64,000 nt of DNA from Sphaerolaimus hirsutus (Eukaryota; Nematoda; Chromadorea; Monhysterida; Sphaerolaimidae), in NCBI GenBank assembly GCA_964036195.1, contig OZ038452.1:11898704-11962703 (forward strand), read 5' to 3'. The notes below the pieces were generated by a model. The model ran no database searches and was not told the DNA's origin. It saw only the letters and a program-made list of their open reading frames with translations. The position numbers were made by a program, and so were the translations under genes. This document shows, piece after piece, positions 42,001-51,233 of the stretch. The number at the start of each line of letters is the position of its first letter. The first letter of the stretch is position 1.

Positions 42001-43704
42001 GTCAACACTGTGCTCGAATTGACCGTGACCCACAATCCCAGAGACGTCGGTCTGGCATTTTAGTGAGTCACTGTCAATTGAAGCATGCGATGACAAGCTC
42101 CATTCAGTTGAAAACTCAAAGTCATCAGAAGACCCTGATGCACCACCATCAGCTGGCAAATACGAATACTGGCCAGCTGCCAATTCCACATCATGCTCGA
42201 ATTGACATTGGTCCACAATCCCAGAGACGTAGGTCTGGCATTTTAGTGAATCACTATCAATTGAAGCACATGATGACGAGCTTAGTACAGTTGATTGCTC
42301 AGAATCGTCAAAGGACCATGGTGCACCATCGTCAACTGACAAATATAAGTATTGATAGTCAAACGAGTCATAAGAGTAGTCAGTGGTCACGTATTTTTCA
42401 CATGATTGACATAGCTCTGGCTCAACATCAAAAGTTTCGAGAGTTTTGAATTGACAATTGACTGACGCGGGACATGAAAGGTTTTTCGGAAATTTCAAAA
42501 TTCGCATCAAAAATCGCCGCCAGGGCATGGTGTATCGTAGTTTCTCAAATTTGGAAATTTGACTCTGGTGCATCATGAGTGGGGCAGTGTGCCAAGAAAT
42601 CAAACGGTAATAAGCGCGTGATACACATTTCAAACGTTCAAAACGCTTACGCAAAAGCCAACATTTGTGGTTCCAGTATGTGCACGGTAGCATAGGGCTA
42701 AGCTGAAACACTACGCCCTGTACGCGTGGAGGGTGGCTATGTGTGCTGTGTGAAGGGGGGGTAAAAGGGGGGTGCAACACGGTGCCGTGACCCGAGGTGG
42801 GACCTCCAATATAATAAAGTGACCCCCCGGGTACTGCAACTTCACTTCTGATCCCATTATGGGCCAAATAGCAACACCTTGGACAGTGTCCAATTCCGTC
42901 AGAACTTTCAACGATGCGCTCATGCAGTCCATCCTGCCTAATTACGCCAAATGTACAGCACCTAACAGGGGACTTGGTTACCTTTTGCACGTGTGGAACG
43001 ACAAACGATGGCAACACGCCAACTAGATAATCGCACAACTCTGATAATTCAACGAGTGGCATGATGTCCACCGGACGATCAACAATTGCCCTACAAGCCC
43101 TACGCTTGCCGCGTGCGCGGGAACCCTGCCTGCCAAACTTCACCAGCTTGGTGCCTTTCGACCTAGCTACTCCGAAGGACGTAGGCTTCTGAGCTTTTCG
43201 GTCTACTTGGTTGCCACAGCTAACAAAGTCCGGTCGCGCAAATTGCAAAAGCTTGCGGCGGATAACGTGCGGCTGTAATTTCCCTCTCTTACCCACCAAA
43301 TACCAAAGGTTTCTAGGCTGCACAGTTTTCTTCAGCCTTTCAGCGGTTTTCTCAAAAACGCCACAAATTCCGGGCTCAATAAAAGTCGGCCCTATGATCA
43401 AGTGATCAAGCAACCACTGCTGAGAAGCATCGCAAATCACTTCGCCATTGGGCAAAACAGAATCAACAACGAAATCACCAGCGCCCTGAACCTTTTCCGC
43501 ATACGTGGCCCTTCGCTGAATTTGAAACATTTCCGACACGGGCTCAAAACTATCCAAAACAGGGCCCATTTCCAAATTATCAACCTCCCAGAAACCTTCA
43601 GAACTTGGCGCACTTCCAGAAACAGAAACAAGATTTGCCCACGCTTCGAAAACCGACAATTCAACCTTATTTGAATGCAAGCAAACAAAAGCGACTTCCA
43701 TCAT
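39061..43704 (-). CDS. ORF1: 1547-residue protein, first gene of the giant element
   Basis: Unbroken from ATG at 43704 to the stop at 39061. I do not recognise a domain. Visible parts: a basic region near residues 180-220 (RARGKRRACR); a Cys/His cluster near 265-280 (HCPRCCYLAH) that may bind zinc; an acidic Ser/Asp-rich region about 430-640 that contains an in-frame 61-residue duplication carrying hairpins 18 and 19; a Ser/Pro-rich linker; a long helical part about 830-1450; and a Pro/Gln-rich tail. Its place before a gag-pol frame that has knuckles but no evident capsid suggests it provides the structural Gag function (inference). It overlaps ORF2 by 34 nt. Confidence 0.75.
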   Translation of the reverse strand: MMEVAFVCLHSNKVELSVFEAWANLVSVSGSAPSSEGFWEVDNLEMGPVLDSFEPVSEMFQIQRRATYAEKVQGAGDFVVDSVLPNGEVICDASQQWLLDHLIIGPTFIEPGICGVFEKTAERLKKTVQPRNLWYLVGKRGKLQPHVIRRKLLQFARPDFVSCGNQVDRKAQKPTSFGVARSKGTKLVKFGRQGSRARGKRRACRAIVDRPVDIMPLVELSELCDYLVGVLPSFVVPHVQKVTKSPVRCCTFGVIRQDGLHERIVESSDGIGHCPRCCYLAHNGIRSEVAVPGGSLYYIGGPTSGHGTVLHPPFTPPSHSTHSHPPRVQGVVFQLSPMLPCTYWNHKCWLLRKRFERLKCVSRAYYRLISWHTAPLMMHQSQISKFEKLRYTMPWRRFLMRILKFPKNLSCPASVNCQFKTLETFDVEPELCQSCEKYVTTDYSYDSFDYQYLYLSVDDGAPWSFDDSEQSTVLSSSSCASIDSDSLKCQTYVSGIVDQCQFEHDVELAAGQYSYLPADGGASGSSDDFEFSTEWSLSSHASIDSDSLKCQTDVSGIVGHGQFEHSVDLAASQSSTLDDSTCDTDVALEHVCSTTLSAAQSFQTVFIEDSLNSFEIIDDYMADPAALSGAHTTPDANENYMVHAADINMLQYNSSLGVVTRRRGNSNQQSFFELDGRERARPVGQWASTSRHGVTCSDVGDSVGSRGRMSDLATPAYTAEPGMSYVNESRDTVLRRPDEEFPHATSSPCLSIQSPSRPPTSVCDLSTPVKPPPSNPVNSPQPQPFTGLVRQHRELLTNNQSEIDTMISPLQQACEPTKLWDHLKPSDQCIGDVLQPFEKLLSELDPEINKLDQLLFDLATVTPSDPSQQTTLDNVTSALMTLRTWSQAMLPFRGSLQDSIDRTLSVHLKPRVDSLAGDLQSLLSNFCADANALTKPPVDVSTLAQRQVNQQVLAASDPGPARPQSRAYPVQCALAFVQSVLLVSAQSARDWTTLRSQIQSKSTAGVFGLENKGVSQTVRAAALRSLTEAWVYLDVHRTGFSTYMPLLGTLPETARYAMAQFHGCIAEGIRLNHAFADILPEIKRQVNGPVARKTRKELLAHLGNTLDSARDLLCRLENLDFAQYNALCVMHIGRVSDRCTPQKCRLVCQNLLNNIGFGLDWLHQLRGKTPVPTPKPQPSRVLEPHQSAHQPSMYTTPLNRSISTLPPAWNNVLVAHLMSPDPMRRLATHQWPPDPSIKVQTDPPRIVLTDLSMHAWVEPVGPEFSVGPVAELDVKTTWVGRILPTVGIMDTPWAIIDPRNTDLVRAYSKLLIAAYFESEYIFQLVFRYGWFPDSLLTAFQRCAFLVQKLVDTLDRSIKHGETVGITDTYPLPEQYHINGRFLYKLASDARRDYTQVGANYNKLARRYGAVPVHTTPMLPIDRNNRFEHSRRRLQLPTAQNAHSQMVRVTNSGSYDANVDMIQPDDVGTRDNQYDFLLSHQGYQQPDSAGGAPVPAAVQAPQRLYHTGHQHTGRLSVPPAHPSSSVAPTSALDQLKSAWVSITLSCVN
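42038..42055 (-). other. Shared-loop hairpin 18 (inside ORF1)
   Basis: Inner stem CCAGA/TCTGG, variant loop GACGTCGG; outer GTGAC-CAC/GTG-GTCAC and TTGAC/GTCAA. Read in ORF1 as KCQTDVSGI. Confidence 0.85.
42221..42238 (-). other. Shared-loop hairpin 19 (inside ORF1)
   Basis: Inner stem CCAGA/TCTGG, loop GACGTAGG; outer arms AATTGA/TCAATT and TGCT/AGCA with further pairing. Read in ORF1 as KCQTYVSGI; 183 nt from hairpin 18. Confidence 0.82.
43174..43189 (-). other. Shared-loop hairpin 20 (inside ORF1, other frame)
   Basis: Inner stem changed to GAAG/CTTC with the same loop GACGTAGG; next pair block CTC/GAG, outer GACC/GGTC. The loop is read as KPTSFG, a different frame from hairpins 16-19. 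Confidence 0.75.
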
Positions 43705-45827
43705 GATTCACAAATTAGAATTAGAATTAATTAGATCCACTAGCTGGAATGAGCCAATAGACTAAGTAGAGAATTAGTTGCACCAGAGTAAGCTTGAATT
43801 ACACTAATTGGGTTTCTCGAATAACGTTTGCAAATAAAGTTTCCAAAGTATTTAAATATTTCCAATTTACCTTTCCACTTTCCAAATCAAAACATTAACA
43901 TAAAAAATGACTAAATAACACTCAGGGTCATATAAGTTAAACCAAACAGGTGAGGATAGCAGTACGATGCACTGGTAAGAGACCACACAAGACCAGGTAC
44001 TTAAGTCCTAGCTTGGCACAGCACCACTATCAAAAGTAATCTACAACGACGTAGCACAACTGTTTGGGCCCTTACGAAAGCCTAGAGCGAGTCAATAGGT
44101 GTACAGCCTACTTCAGCTTATACTACGCCTAAAACAAGTCCACAGAGGTCCAGACGTACAGTAAGCATCACAGATGGTGGGTTCTCCCCATACAACACCC
44201 TATCTTAGCTATACCGGCAGCTCCGTGTGGCCACTCCTGCCCCTGTGAACCTAAATGTCACCGTGCAGAGGGAAGAGAAGGCCTATGCCAGAGTTAGCAG
44301 AGAATGAATAACCAAGGGTAGGCTCATTTCAGCTGGTAAATCACTGACTTAGTAATTAGGATTGGATTGAATAGACTGATGACAATCACAAGATTGGGGC
44401 TCTCTTTTATGGGTTTGAAGTGCCCAAAACTGGTTTGCAGCTGGGCGGAGCCAACCAATCACGAGAGTGCATTCAAAAATGTACCGAAAATAAGTGACTT
44501 CAGTTGAACAGAGCCATGTTACCACAAGGGTTACTTTTTTAATGGAACAAAGGGAATGGTGACTTGACATTCAGGAACACCTTTCTTCTGGCACTCAGCC
44601 AGCTAAAACCAAACCTGGAACTGTGCCAAACTAGAAGATAAAAATACCTACAGTAACCTACCGAATGTAAACGCACAAACTAACTGCTTAAAGTGACTAA
44701 ACTGAGCGAGACTCTCAAACTAAGCGTGATTCAATTAAAAACATACCAAGTAAATGCACAGCTACTCGAACTGCAAACACAAACAAAAGGGACCAAAAAA
44801 ACGCAAAACAACCGTAATTTTTGCTCAAACGTGAGCGCGTCCAAAACCAGCGTACCAATCGGCCGACGTGAAGCTAAACACAAAATGCAAAAGTGCAAAA
44901 CACAGAAATAAGTGCAAAACATAGAAACACGTGCGAAACACAGAAACAAATGCGAACGTAAAAATACAATCACAAACACATGCAATTATCACAAACTAAG
45001 GGGGGTTAGGTGGGTAATTAAGTGCAAATAAATACATATACATACGTAATAAATCACATACCGCGGCACCTACCGCGAACCTACAACCTAAGCCTACCTA
45101 CAACCTACAAAATCACAAAACTCCTCCCTGTGGCAGCAGTGGCTACGGGATATGCGCCAAACTACACACAAAAACTGCCCTTTTGGCATTCTTCCAACTT
45201 CTTTTACTAATTTTTAACCTAAGGCACATATCCCTCCAGAAGGGTTGACCCGTCTCTACTCCGAAGGGCGTAGGCTTCAGGAGCTATCGGGGCCCTCCCT
45301 TCCGGTGGCCACTCCCACCAAGAACTCTGAGCGGCCGAAGTCTGTCGCTCCGCGGACGTTTCCGGCGGCCAACGCTGTCGACGCTCACGGGGACTGGATA
45401 GGGGGTGAATTTACAAGTTTCGAACGATAAACTGTCGCCACAGTACGGCGACAGCGCCTAGCCCCCCTCAAAATACGTCTGGTGCCATTTTCGGGAAGTT
45501 GGCACTCGGCCAAAAGTGGCCGACTCGCACTTTCACGAAAGTTCCCAAAATGACCCAAAATCCCCTTCTCCCGGGTTCCGGCGGTCGGCGGGTGTCGGAT
45601 GGCGGCGGCGCGGCGCTGTCGCGGCCGTCGAAGTCGTTCGCCGGCGCTCGTTCGACCGTCACACTCGGGAGACACAGTTTTAACTCGGCGCTGCTTTTCT
45701 TTTTAGTGAAAGCGCCGTAACTATCGCAAAAGTTAGGTTTCGTTCCCGGAGGTGCCAAATGACGTCACCCGGGCTTTTCACGACTAGAAACGGCTAATTA
45801 GGCCGTTTTGCTACTCAAGGCCGGCGG
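43705..45827 (-). other. Leader of the giant element
   Basis: About 2.1 kb without a coding block, between the 5' LTR and ORF1. The part 45300-45760 is GC-rich and may still be LTR or U5/leader; it holds hairpin 21 and a second TGACGTCA (45757-45764) in a context similar to the LTR (aagttaggtttc ... aaatgacgtcac). No tRNA-complementary primer site was recognised. Confidence 0.5.
45263..45278 (-). other. Shared-loop hairpin 21 (leader)
   Basis: Inner stem GAAG/CTTC, loop GGCGTAGG; adjoining CTCC/GGAG pairs. Same stem variant as hairpin 20. Confidence 0.75.
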
Positions 45828-46140
45828 CATAGCGCCATCGATGTACCGTTCTATGGTAATTCGCACTGAATCACCGTCCCAGAGACGTAGGTCTGGCACT
45901 TTGGTGATCTGGCGCCAATTACCATAGCTGGCGTCCACTGCGCCGTAAGTCTCCTACAAGTTAGGTTTCATATAGGGCGACGTCGAAATGACGTCACTTG
46001 GTCTAAGGATGGCCCGTGTGGCATTTCAGGCGGCTAAAGCGCCATAATTAGGGTTTGGTAGCGTTAATTGACGCTGGGTCACCATCCCAGAGACATAGGT
46101 CTGGCACTTTGGTGGCCCGCCGTCGATTCTCGCATTACAT
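45828..46140 (-). repeat. 5' LTR of the giant element (outer end missing)
   Basis: By eye identical over 313 bp to 20131-20443, including both hairpins (cores 45879-45896 and 46087-46104), the TGACGTCA site and TATA-like box. The first 47 or so bases expected from the 3' LTR (TGTGATGCC start) are absent and replaced by a minisatellite. Confidence 0.85.
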
Positions 46141-46308
46141 TAGTAGGCCTAAGCTTAAAATGGTTGGTAGGGCTAAGCTTAAAATGGTTAGTAGGCCTAA
46201 GCTTAAAATGGTTAGTAGGCCTAAGCTTAAAATGGTTAGTAGGCCTAAGCTTAAAATGGTTAGTAGGCCTAAGCTTAAAATGGTTAGTAGGCCTAAGCTT
46301 AAAATGGT
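46141..46308. repeat. 24-bp minisatellite, 7 copies
   Basis: Unit TAGTAGGCCTAAGCTTAAAA plus TGGT, seven near-perfect copies, followed by CCTAAG repeats at 46328-46345. It abuts the 5' LTR directly. Confidence 0.9.
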
Positions 46309-46734
46309 TAGTTGGGCTAATTTTTTACCTAAGCCTAAGCCTAAGCTTAAGCCCAAAATAGTGAATTTTCCTAGAAAACAGTTGGTAGAATTCTTTTAAG
46401 CTTTTTACCATTTCAATATATGACGTTACAGTGCATTGGCATCGTGCCACCTTAAGCACGCATTGGCAACGTACCAAAAAGAGTCTATTTTCCAACGCAC
46501 GAGCATGAATAAGCCCGTCGCAGGTTTTCGCTCAAATTCATGCATGATTTTTTCGTAATTTTATCCACACGCGGTTGTGCGTCTTCGCTGGGCGCCACGT
46601 TTCCCACTGAAACGTCTGGCCTTCGCTCATTGGTTGGTTTTGAAGGGAATTGCTTCATTCTGAGAGTTATTATATTCATGGCTTTCGATTTTCGAACTGC
46701 GCGTTTAGGCTATCATATCTGCCAACTGATCATT
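46309..46734. other. Non-coding stretch
   Basis: No gene or clear element seen. Confidence 0.3.
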
Positions 46735-46972
46735 GGCGCACCGCACACTGCAAAGTGGTACGGGCGGTTCGGACGTTTTTAATTTCCGCGCGGGCGGAAT
46801 TTTAAAGTCTGTTCGGACGATTTTATTTACGACAAATCTAAAAAACTACTGAAATTTGGGTCGGTTCGGACGATTTTTAACTCCACCCCTCTTTTGAATT
46901 CCGCCTTTGAATTCCGACCATGCAAAAAAAACGTCCGAACCGCCCGTGCCACTTTGCAGTGTGCAGTGGGCC
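46735..46972. mobile_element. Harbinger-like MITE, copy 1
   Basis: Inverted ends GGCGCACCGCACACTGCAAA and near-complement, interior of 'ggttcggacgattttt' units, and ATT on both sides (3-bp target duplication). A relative with the same ends lies at 56838-57054. Confidence 0.7.
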
Positions 46973-47467
46973 ATTGGCGCTACGCACACTGAAGCCGAAA
47001 TATTCGGCATACGCACGTTTTCATCTGCCGAATCCGAACTAAAAAAATGCTGTTCGGACGGTTTTAGACCAGCATTTTTGGGTCCAGACATTCAGCAACC
47101 GTACAAATTCGGACAAATTCGGACGGATTTAGATGATTTTCCAGCATTTTTGGTCATATGCTGAATTTAACATTTCAGCATCTTGTGAAAAAATTGTATC
47201 CAGACACTTTCATTTCAGCAAACCAGTTCAGCAATTGGCAGAAAATCTACTGCTGTGAAATGATCCAGATCTCATCTAGTTTTTCATACATCTTCATGAA
47301 ACATTTTTTATGAACATGTATGAACATGATCTTCAAAAATGAAGACCATAAATTTTTTTTAAAAACTGCTCATTCTTGAGATATTGTAGTTCAGCACAGT
47401 TCAACAGTGTGTAAACAGAAAAAACGTACGAACCATTTTGGGAATTTGGGCAATGTGTGTACATGAG

Positions 47468-48002
47468 TAGGGTTCAAACGGGATTGACTTTTCGGGATCA
47501 GGATCGGGATCGGGATTCACTTTTTGAGATTTCGGGATCGGGATCGGGATTGGTAATTTGAGATTTCGGGATCGGGATTGGCTGGGATTGGGGTCACGGG
47601 ATCGGGATTGGGATAGGCATTTTTCCGGGATTGGGATTGGGTTCTAGGGATAGAAATTTTGGCCATTTTTCTGGCATTCACAGTTGTTCATAAAGGTCTC
47701 AAAACACTGTTGGATGCCAGAAAAGTGGCATAAAATTGACGCTGGGGGTTTGCATCCACTTTTTTGCATGCAAAAACGTCATTATTTCACTTTTTATAAT
47801 TTCCACTAATTTTTCCGGGATCGGGATCCCGGACTTGGGAGTTTCTCGGGATTGGGATCGGGATTTGAAAACTTTCGGGATCGGGATTGGTATTTTTGAG
47901 ATTTCGGGATCGGGATCAGGATTGGGGTTTCAGGATCGGGATCAGGACTGGTAAATCCCGGAATTTCACGGGATCCGGGATCGGGATCCCGTTTGAACCC
48001 TA
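47468..48002. mobile_element. hAT-like MITE, GGGATC-cored, copy 2
   Basis: 535 bp, ends TAGGGTTCAAACGGGAT and complement, perfect 8-bp target duplication TACATGAG (47460-47467, 48003-48010). Confidence 0.93.
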
Positions 48003-48046
48003 TACATGAGCGAATAGTAATGATAAACATTGGAACAGCGCGTGCC

Positions 48047-48611
48047 TAGGGTGTCAAAAAAATTGTGTTATGGAAAATGGAAACGGAAATTTTTTTGCAC
48101 TTGCCAGAAAACGGAAATAAAATTTCAGCAACAAGGAAAACAAGGCCAGAAAACTGGAAATGGAAAAATGAAATTTTGCCAGAAAACAAAAAAAATTGTG
48201 GAAATTTCCTGGAAATGCTAAAAATTGCTGAAATTTTGATGGAAAATGGAAAAAGTCACATAATTGAAAACCTGCATGCATGTTTACCAGTTTGGCTGAA
48301 ACAGAAAACAGACAATTGAGCCAGAAAAGGGGAATATGAGGCTGAAAAACTGAAAATTGAGCCTGAAAACAGGAAAAAGGCGGAAAAACTGAAAATTCAG
48401 CCGGAAAAACTGAAAATTCAGCCGGAAAAAGGCAGAAAAACTGAAAATTTAGCCAGAAAAGGGATAATTAGCCAGAAAAACAGGAATGGAAATGGAAAAA
48501 AATTTTGTAGTCGGAAAACGGAACGGAAAAATTAATTCAATTACCGGAAAACGGAATGGAAAATGGAAAAAATTTGCCTGCAGAAAACGGAAACAGAAAT
48601 TCGTCACCCTA
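48047..48611. mobile_element. hAT-like MITE with GGAAAA core
   Basis: Ends TAGGGTGTC / GTCACCCTA around a run of 'ggaaaatggaaa' units. Flanks CGCGTGCC and AGCATGCC agree at 6 of 8 bases. Confidence 0.6.
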
Positions 48612-48866
48612 AGCATGCCTGCAAACCAGATTGTTGAAAGTAATCAATGTTTTCAAAGTTAATGTAAAATATTCATTTTTAGTCACTCCTGAGTGCAGAA
48701 AACGTATAGTAGAATTTTTTACTTTTATTTCCATGGGAAAATGTAAAAGTAAGTATTTTTGAAAACGATGACCATAATTTTCACTAGAAGTCACCCTTAA
48801 CCCCAATTTTCATCCTTTTTGCCACTGCACACATGAAGTTGTGCATACACTGTAGCGTCTGCCAAG

Positions 48867-49139
48867 CAGGGTTGGTTTTAGTAAAATTATTTTTACTGAA
48901 ACTGCAGTAAAATTGTAAATAAATTATATTTTATTTTTATTTTTTCTTCAATTTTCCATTTTTATTTTATTTTTTTATTCTTCAATTTTCCATTTTTTAA
49001 TTATTTTTTTATTATTTTATTTTTATTTTTTATTCTTTGTGACCAGGATTAGTTTTTGTGAAATTCTTTTTACTAAAATTGTAGTAAAATTGTATAAAAA
49101 TTGTATTTGATTTTTTTTTCTGAGATTTTGCCAACCCTG
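48867..49139. mobile_element. hAT-like element, TTTTA-cored, copy 2
   Basis: 273 bp, ends CAGGGTTGG / CCAACCCTG, perfect 8-bp target duplication CTGCCAAG. A shortened relative of 9891-11674. Confidence 0.9.
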
Positions 49140-49203
49140 CTGCCAAGTAAAACCAATAATTATCCAAAATTTAGTTGACACAATTTTTGATGTCAACTAG
49201 TGT

Positions 49204-49673
49204 CAGGGGTATTCTAGTTTTCGGCCCTCCTGGGTGTTGGATAGATAGCAAATCACTCCTCCGGAGGGATAGATAGCTGAAAATTTTTCTGGGGGGGGGG
49301 GTTCGCGGGGGCTCAATATATAGGCATAGAAGGGAGGAAAAGGAGAAAAATTGCTGAAAGTAGGTGAAAAATGGGTATATAAGGACATATAGTACTAAAA
49401 ATAGCTCAAAATAGGCAGTTAGATGCACGAACTAGTGATTTTGGAGGTGAATATCTATATATAGGTATGAAAATAGCAATTTTGAGCGAAAATTAGGGTA
49501 TAGTTTCCCAAAAATCGCTCCAGATAGGTAGATAGCTGGCCGATTGGGGGGAGGGGTTTAGGGGATAGTAGCCCAAAATTTTGCCTCCGGGATAGATAGA
49601 TAGCTGAGCGGCCTCTGGAATAGATAGATAGCTGGGCGATTTGGGGGGGGGAACCCCCCCTTTCCTACCCCTG
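49204..49673. mobile_element. hAT-like MITE, CAGGGG-ended, with GATA-type core
   Basis: 470 bp from CAGGGGTATTC to CTACCCCTG, 8-bp target duplication ACTAGTGT on both sides, interior 'gatagatagct' and G-runs. Confidence 0.85.
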
Positions 49674-49805
49674 ACTAGTGTGTGTGACAAGATATAATTG
49701 ATGACAATTTTTGATGTCAACTTTATGACAAGATATAATTAGTTACATTCTCTGTACAGCATCAACTTCGGTCAATAGACAATAGTGATTATGTATATTG
49801 GATAG

Positions 49806-51000
49806 GGTTGGCACTAGGGTCGCAACGGAATCCCGATCCCGATCCTAAAACATTTCGGGATTTGGTGGTCCCGATCCCGATCCTGAAACCTCAATCCTGA
49901 TCCCGATCCCGAAATCTCAAAAGCCAATCCCGATCCCGATCCAGAAACTTTCAAAATCACAATCCCGATCCCGAAAAAATTTATACAATCCCGATCCCGA
50001 TCCCAGAAAATTTGGTCAACCTCATTAAATGCCCTTTTTGCATTAATAAATTTTAACCAATGTAGTGATGGAAAAGCGCCAGAAAAAAGGGCGCCAAGCG
50101 CCAATGGCGCCATGGCGCCATTTGGAAACAGGGCGCCAAGCGCCAAGGGCGCCACAGAAAAAGGGCGCCAGGCGCCAAGGGCGCCATGGCGCCATACGGA
50201 ATGTGGGCGCCAGGCGCCAGGGGCGCCACAGAAAGAGGGCGCCAAGCGCCAAGGGCGCCATGGCGCCATTTGAAGAATAGGGCGCCAGGCGCCAAGGGCG
50301 CCAGGCTAAATAAGTGTGTACAGCACCGTAAGTGTGCTAAAAACATCTTTCTAGCACTCTAGCGCGCACATTCATGAATTTATACACGTAATCAACAAAA
50401 ATGAGACTACTGAGGTAAAAATTTGGCATTTACCTAATCATACCCCAATACATTCAATTTGAACACAATGAAAATTGTGCATTTGAAAAAAAGATTCGTA
50501 CAGTTCGTACAGCGCAAATAATGTTTTATTGCTTTCTGATAGCAAATGTTGTCTTGAAGTGTACAAAAACGGAAAAACAATTTGAATCCATTGATTCATG
50601 GGTTTGCAAGTTCGACGGTTCATCGTTCTTTGCTTCTGATCATTTAGACGCATATGATGAACCGTTGGACGGTAAAAATTTCATGCCAATGGCGCCATGG
50701 CGCGGCGCCCTTTGGCGCCCTCAAATGGCGCCAGCGCCATGGCGCCATTCCATCACTAAACCAATGTCCACTTTATGCCTCTTTTCTGGCATCCAGACGT
50801 GTTTTTGAGCCTGTTTTGTGAAAACATTGGCAAAAAACGTGTATATTAGAATGTTTTCAAAAATGCCATTACCGATCCCGAAAAATGCCAATCCCGATCC
50901 CGAAAGGTCAATCCCGATCCCAAAATCTCAAAAACCAATCCCGATCCCGATACCAAAAGGTCAATCCCGATCCGATCCCGAGATCTCAAAAACCAATCCT
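49806..51000. repeat. Degenerate GATCCC-cored repeat split by a younger MITE
   Basis: Runs of 'cccgatcccgat' at 49830-50020 and 50875-51000, in reverse orientation to the other GGGATC copies, separated by the GGCGCC-cored element 50063-50758. Confidence 0.6.
50063..50758. mobile_element. hAT-like MITE, GGCGCC-cored, copy 2, with internal unique part
   Basis: Ends TAGTGATGGAA / TTCCATCACTA and a perfect 8-bp target duplication AACCAATG. GGCGCC units fill 50080-50310 and 50690-50750; 50310-50685 is unrelated sequence. Confidence 0.9.
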
Positions 51001-51233
51001 CGTTTATCTTTGCATTTCAGCATTTGAGATTTTATCCTATTGCTGAATGTTTCCGCATGAAAAAGTGTACGCATCTTTTGAATGCTGAAATACATGCTGA
51101 ATTGACAAACCGCCTAATTTTCAAGAGTACGGACGATTTGAGTTCAGCAAGTTTTTTTCTATTCAGCATTTAATTCGGCATTTGTCAAAAACGTGCGTAT
51201 GCCGAATATTTCGGCTTCAGTGTGCGTAGCGCC

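Larger units (their letters stand above)
20131..46140 (-). mobile_element. Giant gypsy-type LTR retroelement (at least 26.0 kb)
   Basis: Two identical-looking 313-bp segments (20131-20443 and 45828-46140) in direct orientation bracket a minus-strand unit with ORF1, ORF2 (gag-pol), ORF3 and a spliced small gene. A polypurine tract lies at the inner edge of the left copy, as expected for a 3' LTR in this orientation. Length is at the top of what is known for LTR elements (Ogre-type plant elements and the planarian Burro elements are of similar or greater size). Neither outer border shows a target duplication: the left border has a truncated host MITE and the right a minisatellite, so both ends may have lost a few tens of bases. 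I found no primer binding site. The absence of visible differences between the LTRs suggests recent activity. Confidence 0.88.
46976..51233. mobile_element. 4.3-kb Harbinger-like element with nested MITEs
   Basis: Inverted ends of about 43 bp: GGCGCTACGCACACTGAAGC at 46976 and its complement ending at 51233, with ATT on both sides. Between them lie five younger insertions (47468-48002, 48047-48611, 48867-49139, 49204-49673, 50063-50758) and a degenerate GATCCC-cored element. No transposase frame survives. Confidence 0.7.

Noticed and set aside
37821-42238. KCQAYVPG as a conserved protein repeat
   Set aside because: The same DNA motif occurs in non-coding parts and, at 43174, in another frame, so the peptide is a by-product of the hairpin.
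45400-45827. A primer binding site (for example TGGCACCTCCGGGAACG) after the 5' LTR
   Set aside because: Its complement does not give a proper tRNA acceptor and T arm; spacing to CCA is too short.
46320-46350. CCTAAG repeats as a telomere
   Set aside because: Only about three units, imperfect, and flanked by ordinary sequence on both sides.
46055-46400. Open frames across the 24-bp minisatellite
   Set aside because: Unit length is a multiple of three, so any frame stays open; no other coding evidence.
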